Shown here piece after piece: positions 14,587 through 18,010 of a stretch of DNA of 18,010 bases. The first letter of the stretch is position 1. Each line of letters opens with the position of its first letter. This DNA comes from Candidatus Manganitrophaceae bacterium (GTDB lineage: Bacteria; Nitrospirota; Nitrospiria; SBBL01; Manganitrophaceae): positions 1-18,010 of the forward strand of contig SCUR01000363.1 of assembly GCA_004297235.1 (NCBI GenBank), given 5' to 3'. The position numbers and the translations under genes were made by a program. Below the pieces are notes generated by a model, which ran no database searches, had not been told where the DNA came from, and was given only the letters and a program-made list of their open reading frames with translations.

Positions 14587-16689
14587 TCACACCTTAAAGC
14601 GGTCTACCTCTTCCTTCAACATACTGGCCTGGGACATCAGGCTCTCGACCGCGTCGCTCATTTGCTGCGCCATCTGCATGCTGATCTGCGTAATTTGGTG
14701 GATTTCGAGAATGGATTTCACGATGACTTCACTTCCCTTTTTATGCTCGCTCATTCCCCGACCGATCTGCTGGATCCGCATGGTGACATCTTCCACGGCG
14801 TCGCTGATCTGCTTGCTTCCGTTGGCCTGTTCCTCCGTCGAGTTCTTCACCTGACGTGTAATCCCCCTCATCTTCTCGGAGGCTTCGGTGATATGCTCGA
14901 TCCCCCTCCCCTGCTCCTGCATCGCCCGATTGACCTGCTGCACCATCGCATTCATTTTTTCCATCGCCTGGCTGACCTGGTTGATCGCCTGGACCTGTTC
15001 GAAAGTGGCTTTTTCAATTTGTCGGGACATCGTCGAGGAGCGCTTCGAGATTTCGAGGATCTTGTTCAACGATTCACGCGCGTTCATCGAAAGCCGAACC
15101 CCTTCTTCAACGCTTTTCGAGCCTTCATTGATCGAGACCACCGCATCTTTCGCTTCGGACTGGACGTCCCGGATCAATTGCGCGATCTCCTTTGTGGACG
15201 AGGCGGTCCGATCGGCCAGATTCTTAATCTCATCCGCGACCACGGTAAACCCTTTGCCTTGCTCGCCTGCCTGCGCCGCTAAGATGGCGGCGTTGAGCGC
15301 CAACAGATTCGTCTGCCGCGTGACCTCATCGATGACAGTGAGGATTTTTCCGATATGCTCCGTCCGCTCGTCCAGCTTGTTGATGACGCTGGCCGACTTC
15401 TCAACCGTCCTTTTGATCTTGTCCATCCCTTCGATTGTTTTTTCGATCGCCCCCATTCCCAAATCGGTCGCATCCTGGCTGACCCTCTCCGTCATGAGGG
15501 CCGATTCCTTGGCGTTTTTTTCCACTTCCCTGATGGAGGCATTCACCTCGTTGATCGATGCGGTCGTTGAAACGGTGTTCATGGAAAGGGCATCGACATG
15601 CTCGACCACCTGTTTGATTGAACTCGACATCTGAAGGAGCGCGGAAGCGGTATCTTCCACCGATCCGGACAAGGTGACCGTACTCGTCGCCACCTGACTG
15701 ATGGCGGCGCTCATTTCGATCAGGGAAGAAGAAGTGGCCTCCGCCGAGGTAGAAAGACCGTCGATATTTTCGGAGATGCTCTTGACGGATGCGTTCATCT
15801 CTTCAATAGAGGAAGAGGTCTTCTCGGCCGCTTTGGTCTGGTGGGTGGCCCCCTCATTGATCCTTCTCGCATTGGTCAAGATTTTTTCGGCGGCCGTGGT
15901 GACTTGCTGAGAAGCGTCTTGAATTCGCTTGATCATCCCCTTCAGTCCGGTGGACATCTGCCCCAATGCATTGGCGAGGACGCCGACCTCGTCCCTTGTT
16001 TTTAATTCAACAACCTGCCTGAAATCTCCCTCTGCAACTTTGACGGCAAGACCGGCCATTTGCTCCAACGGGGTAATAATGATCCGCGTAAAAACCAAGG
16101 ATACGAAACTTCCGATGCTCAGCAAGATTCCCAAAATGGAAAGAGTAATCAGACGGAGTTTATTCGTTTCCGCCTCAATCCCGCTGAGGGAAAGCCCCAC
16201 ACGAACCACTCCCACCTTCTTCCCTTCGGAAGATTTCATTGTGGATAAACGGATCGGCGCGACGACATCATAGTAATCCCCCGATTCGTTCCGATAACGA
16301 TACACCGTGGGTTCAACCGTGTCGGCCGCCTGGACCGTCAAGGGATCGTTCAGAACTTTTCCATTCTCCCGTTCGTCCGAGTGGACAATGACTTTTCCTT
16401 CTTCATTCACGATGGCAATGTAGGCAATATCGGGCTCATGAGAGGGCCCCAGGATCATCTGCCCCAACAGAGGCCGATCTTCAACCGAGACGGCAAACGC
16501 GCTGTTGTTCGAGATGCTGCTTGCAAGAGCCAACCCTCTTTTTTGAAGCTGATCTTCAAAAGAAGTCTTCAGGCCGATGAGCAGGGTCAACCCGATGATG
16601 GAACCCATGATCCCCAACAATAAATTGATGATCACGATGAATTTGAACCTTAACCCTCTCTTCGGTTTTGACTGATCCATCTCTTGCAT
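14587..16689 (-). CDS. Methyl-accepting chemotaxis protein with small Cache-like periplasmic domain
   Basis: The 700-residue receptor has TM1 at about 16-40, a periplasmic domain of about 140 residues, TM2 at about 180-203, HAMP to about 255, and the cytoplasmic coiled coil with tip QTNLLALNAAILAAQAGEQGKGF near 458-480. The periplasmic part (AYIAIVNEEGKVIVHSD… YDVVAPIRLS… VGVVRVGLSLSGIE) has the strand pattern of a single Cache/sCache-type sensor. No haem motif or specific ligand signature is seen. AGGAG lies 6 bases before the ATG at 16689, which favours this start over Met4. The protein ends DRFKV. Its signalling arms match the neighbouring MCP in length, so both could share an array. The ligand is unknown. 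Confidence 0.93.
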   Translation of the reverse strand: MQEMDQSKPKRGLRFKFIVIINLLLGIMGSIIGLTLLIGLKTSFEDQLQKRGLALASSISNNSAFAVSVEDRPLLGQMILGPSHEPDIAYIAIVNEEGKVIVHSDERENGKVLNDPLTVQAADTVEPTVYRYRNESGDYYDVVAPIRLSTMKSSEGKKVGVVRVGLSLSGIEAETNKLRLITLSILGILLSIGSFVSLVFTRIIITPLEQMAGLAVKVAEGDFRQVVELKTRDEVGVLANALGQMSTGLKGMIKRIQDASQQVTTAAEKILTNARRINEGATHQTKAAEKTSSSIEEMNASVKSISENIDGLSTSAEATSSSLIEMSAAISQVATSTVTLSGSVEDTASALLQMSSSIKQVVEHVDALSMNTVSTTASINEVNASIREVEKNAKESALMTERVSQDATDLGMGAIEKTIEGMDKIKRTVEKSASVINKLDERTEHIGKILTVIDEVTRQTNLLALNAAILAAQAGEQGKGFTVVADEIKNLADRTASSTKEIAQLIRDVQSEAKDAVVSINEGSKSVEEGVRLSMNARESLNKILEISKRSSTMSRQIEKATFEQVQAINQVSQAMEKMNAMVQQVNRAMQEQGRGIEHITEASEKMRGITRQVKNSTEEQANGSKQISDAVEDVTMRIQQIGRGMSEHKKGSEVIVKSILEIHQITQISMQMAQQMSDAVESLMSQASMLKEEVDRFKV

Positions 16690-16709
16690 GGTAACTCCTT
16701 ATGGCCGCT

Positions 16710-17420
16710 TCACTTTTTATCGATTTGCAGTGTCTTATTAATTTCCAGGAGAATGAGGAGCCGGTCCTTCTGCCTTGCAATATTTCTGATAAATCCGGCA
16801 TCAATGGCCGCAACGCCCGCGGGCGGGGCGTCTAACTCCTGCCTCACTAATCGGACGACGTCATTGACCCGATCGACCAACATCGCCACCATCCCATTTT
16901 CCGTGGTGCAGATGATGAACCGGCTTCGGGGACCTTGGACGAAAGGAGCAAGCCCCAATCTGGCATGCATGTCAAAGACCGGGATCACATGCCCCCTCAA
17001 GGTGATAATCCCCTTTATGTAGGATGGAATCCGCGGAATATGGGTAATGTCGGTCAATTTGGTGATTTCCTGAATCACCATAATATCGACCGCATATTCT
17101 TCCTCCGACAGATTGAACGTCAACAGTTCCAGTTCCTCGGGAACATTCGACTCGGACTTCTCTTCCAAGAATGACGGATCACTGTCGTCCGGTTTTGGCA
17201 TGACACGCTCGGATGCAGAATCGGGCATCGATGAAGGGGACTCGGTGGCCACTGCGACCAATGTTTCTTCTAAAGGCATCGAAATCTCTCCGGACGGGTT
17301 TATTTCCGGTACAGACGGAAGAGCCGGTGTTGTCGGAGGAGAATCCGTCTCCTGTATCTCCTCTTGCCCTTTTCCCACATTTCGCCGCGTCTGCTTATTC
17401 TGTCTATTCTTCTTGGCCAT
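16710..17420 (-). CDS. CheW-like coupling protein with long disordered N-terminal extension
   Basis: Residues about 97-232 form a CheW domain: LLTFNLSEEEYAVDIMVIQEI, IKGIITLRGHVIPVFDMHARL with the conserved Arg, and VAMLVDRVNDVVRLV. About 95 residues come before it: a basic start (KKNRQNKQTRRN), then a Pro/Ser/Glu/Asp-rich stretch that should be disordered. Ordinary CheW is 150-170 residues, so this extension is unusual. It could be a flexible tether or a docking site. The start overlaps the end of the MerR-like gene by 17 bp, with AAGGA 4 bases before the ATG, and the first MCP follows after 20 bp. This implies tight co-expression with the regulator. Confidence 0.92.
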   Translation of the reverse strand: MAKKNRQNKQTRRNVGKGQEEIQETDSPPTTPALPSVPEINPSGEISMPLEETLVAVATESPSSMPDSASERVMPKPDDSDPSFLEEKSESNVPEELELLTFNLSEEEYAVDIMVIQEITKLTDITHIPRIPSYIKGIITLRGHVIPVFDMHARLGLAPFVQGPRSRFIICTTENGMVAMLVDRVNDVVRLVRQELDAPPAGVAAIDAGFIRNIARQKDRLLILLEINKTLQIDKK

Positions 17421-17673
17421 CTTTCCTTATGAGCTTGGACCAATTTTCCCGAACTTTCTGGGCGGCCTTGCTCACCAAAAACCCTTCATCCGTCAGCGTC
17501 TTGACCTCTCTTAAGAAATAGAAGTCTTCATCGGTAAACTTCTTGAAGACCTTTTTGCCATGCGGCTCCAGGATCGGCCGGACGACACCGATCAAAACCC
17601 AGTAGTCCAGCTGACGATGAGAAAGATTGAGCAAGCGGCAAATTTCTTTGGGGCCGAGTTGTTTCGGTATCAT
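17404..17673 (-). CDS. Small MerR-type helix-turn-helix protein, first gene of the che operon
   Basis: The 89-residue protein starts with a winged-helix pattern: LGPKEICRLLNLSHRQLDYWVLIGVVRP (about 6-33), where the helix-turn-helix and the YW-x(4)-G-x(2)-RP hinge are typical of MerR-family DNA-binding domains. A wing (about 36-46) and FTDEDFYFLREVKTLTDEGF, the second helical pair, follow. It lacks a long dimerisation helix and any ligand or metal-binding C-terminus, so it is a minimal DNA-binding domain. The reading frame overlaps the CheW start by 17 bp. Position suggests autoregulation of the operon from the inverted repeats just upstream, which is inference. A GGA lies about 8 bases before the ATG. 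Confidence 0.82.
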   Translation of the reverse strand: MIPKQLGPKEICRLLNLSHRQLDYWVLIGVVRPILEPHGKKVFKKFTDEDFYFLREVKTLTDEGFLVSKAAQKVRENWSKLIRKDGQEE

Positions 17674-17731
17674 TTGTCCATCACTGATGAGCGATCCCGC
17701 AGGATTGATGTTTATCCTATTTTGGAATCAC

Positions 17732-17751
17732 ATCCCACAGGGTTGTGGGAT
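17732..17751. repeat. 8-bp inverted repeat in the che operon leader
   Basis: Perfect arms atcccaca (17732-17739) and tgtgggat (17744-17751) flank a 4-base loop, about 60 bases upstream of the MerR-like start. There is no U-tract. It abuts a second repeat (17751-17764). It could be an operator for the small MerR-type protein or a 5'-leader hairpin. Confidence 0.6.
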
Positions 17752-17764
17752 TTGCGATAGCAAA
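17751..17764. repeat. Second inverted repeat, overlapping the predicted transcription start
   Basis: Arms tttgc (17751-17755) and gcaaa (17760-17764) flank gata. It adjoins the 17732-17751 repeat and lies immediately downstream of the sigma54-like -12 element, where a repressor would block initiation. The arms are short, so this is weaker than its neighbour. Confidence 0.35.
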
Positions 17765-17766
17765 GT

Positions 17767-17781
17767 GCAAGGAGTATGCCC
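17767..17781 (-). promoter_or_regulatory. Candidate sigma54 promoter for the che operon
   Basis: On the minus strand GGGCATACTCCTTGC has GG and GC separated by exactly 10 bases, and it matches GGCA of the -24 element and TTGCA of the -12 element. The predicted start (near 17755) would give a leader of about 80 bases before the MerR-type gene. No enhancer-binding regulator is encoded in the window and no convincing sigma70 pair was found here. One isolated match could be chance. Confidence 0.45.
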
Positions 17782-17882
17782 CTTCATCGGCCTCTCCTTT
17801 TTTCGGAAATCTCCGCATAAACAGCGTGTTAATATTTGATGAACTTTTGAAATAGAGATGGAGAGATCTCGAATATGTAATC

Positions 17883-17899
17883 TCGTTCCTCTTGAACGA
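17883..17899. repeat. Inverted repeat upstream of the divergent promoters
   Basis: Arms tcgttc (17883-17888) and gaacga (17894-17899) flank a 5-base spacer. It lies 15 bases upstream of the plus-strand -35 element and about 105 bases upstream of the sigma54-like site, a position suited to an activator or shared operator. No protein can be assigned. Confidence 0.35.
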
Positions 17900-17913
17900 A
17901 CAAAAAATGGCAT

Positions 17914-17941
17914 TTGACAATTCACAATTTTGTGTTATCTT
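17914..17941 (+). promoter_or_regulatory. Divergent plus-strand sigma70 promoter leading out of the window
   Basis: A perfect TTGACA (17914-17919), a 16-base spacer and TATCTT (17936-17941) preceded by TG at the extended -10 position form a good promoter. The spacer contains the inverted repeat cacaa-tt-ttgtg (17923-17934), which could bind a repressor or a MerR-type distorter. The transcript would start near 17948 and its first gene lies beyond the window. A short cccgt-a-acggg repeat (17946-17956) lies at the predicted start. Confidence 0.65.
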
Positions 17942-18010
17942 ACATCCCGTAACGGGCATGAAACAGTGGATCTCTTAACCACCTTTGCAACGTTCGGGCT
18001 TCAACCTCAA

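Larger units (their letters stand above)
17674..18010. other. Gene-free divergent regulatory region
   Basis: I find no credible gene in these 337 bases, which look A/T-richer than the flanking genes. They hold the promoter region of the minus-strand che operon, several short inverted repeats and a plus-strand promoter directed out of the window. An 80-codon minus-strand frame (17959-17717) has no family signature and covers these signals, so I do not call it. Confidence 0.75.

Noticed and set aside
17784..17791. Minus-strand GCCGATGA, close to the -10 box of flagellar sigma28 promoters
   Set aside because: The required TAAAGTTT-like -35 element is absent at the 11-base spacing.
17717..17959. 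Minus-strand 80-codon frame upstream of the MerR-type gene
   Set aside because: It has no family signature, covers the promoter and inverted repeats, and spans the divergent plus-strand promoter.
17958..17978. Six-codon frame (MKQWIS) after the plus-strand promoter, possible leader peptide
   Set aside because: It has no ribosome-binding site and no run of regulatory codons, and the downstream region is not in the window.
1..18010. CRISPR arrays, insertion sequences, tRNA or rRNA genes
   Set aside because: I saw no regularly spaced repeats, no transposase frame, no terminal repeats with target duplications, and no tRNA-like fold by eye. Genes fill nearly all of the window.

Overview
The window looks like a bacterial chromosome of moderately high G+C, with densely packed operons and no mobile element, CRISPR array or structural RNA. 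The che-rich gene content, the long-class chemoreceptors, a HEAT protein inside a che operon and a CxxCH-bearing receptor recall Nitrospirota or the former Deltaproteobacteria. That placement is an inference from style; nothing here fixes the taxon.

Left edge, plus strand (2-727): the 3' part of moaD and a complete moaE, the two subunits of molybdopterin synthase. They converge on a minus-strand transcript. A perfect 19-bp hairpin with A/T tracts on both sides (749-790) can terminate transcription from either side.

Purine block, minus strand (825-5296): purQ, purL and purF, read in that order. purQ and purL encode the glutaminase and synthetase of the three-part FGAM synthase; purF encodes the [4Fe-4S]-type amidophosphoribosyltransferase. 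No purS is present. Directly upstream, with 14 bp before purQ and an 8-bp overlap between themselves, lie a coiled-coil GAF protein and a single-domain CheY. A good sigma70 promoter (6568-6597) in front of the GAF gene appears to drive GAF-cheY-purQ-purL-purF as one unit.

Chemosensory block, minus strand (6600-17673), in transcription order: a small MerR-type DNA-binding protein, a CheW with a long disordered N-terminus, an MCP, a second CheW, an MCP with a c-type haem motif in its periplasmic domain, a zinc-ribbon protein with a degenerate receiver domain, a HEAT-repeat protein of about 20 repeats, CheR and CheB. Several starts overlap the previous stop (17 bp at the top, ATGA at HEAT/cheR), so this looks like one operon. 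Receptors, couplers and both adaptation enzymes are present, but no CheA. The signalling kinase must be encoded elsewhere.

Right edge (17674-18010): a gene-free regulatory region that looks A/T-richer than the flanking genes. It has a sigma54-like promoter facing the che operon, two abutting inverted repeats near the predicted start of transcription, and a divergent plus-strand sigma70 promoter that fires out of the window toward an unseen gene.
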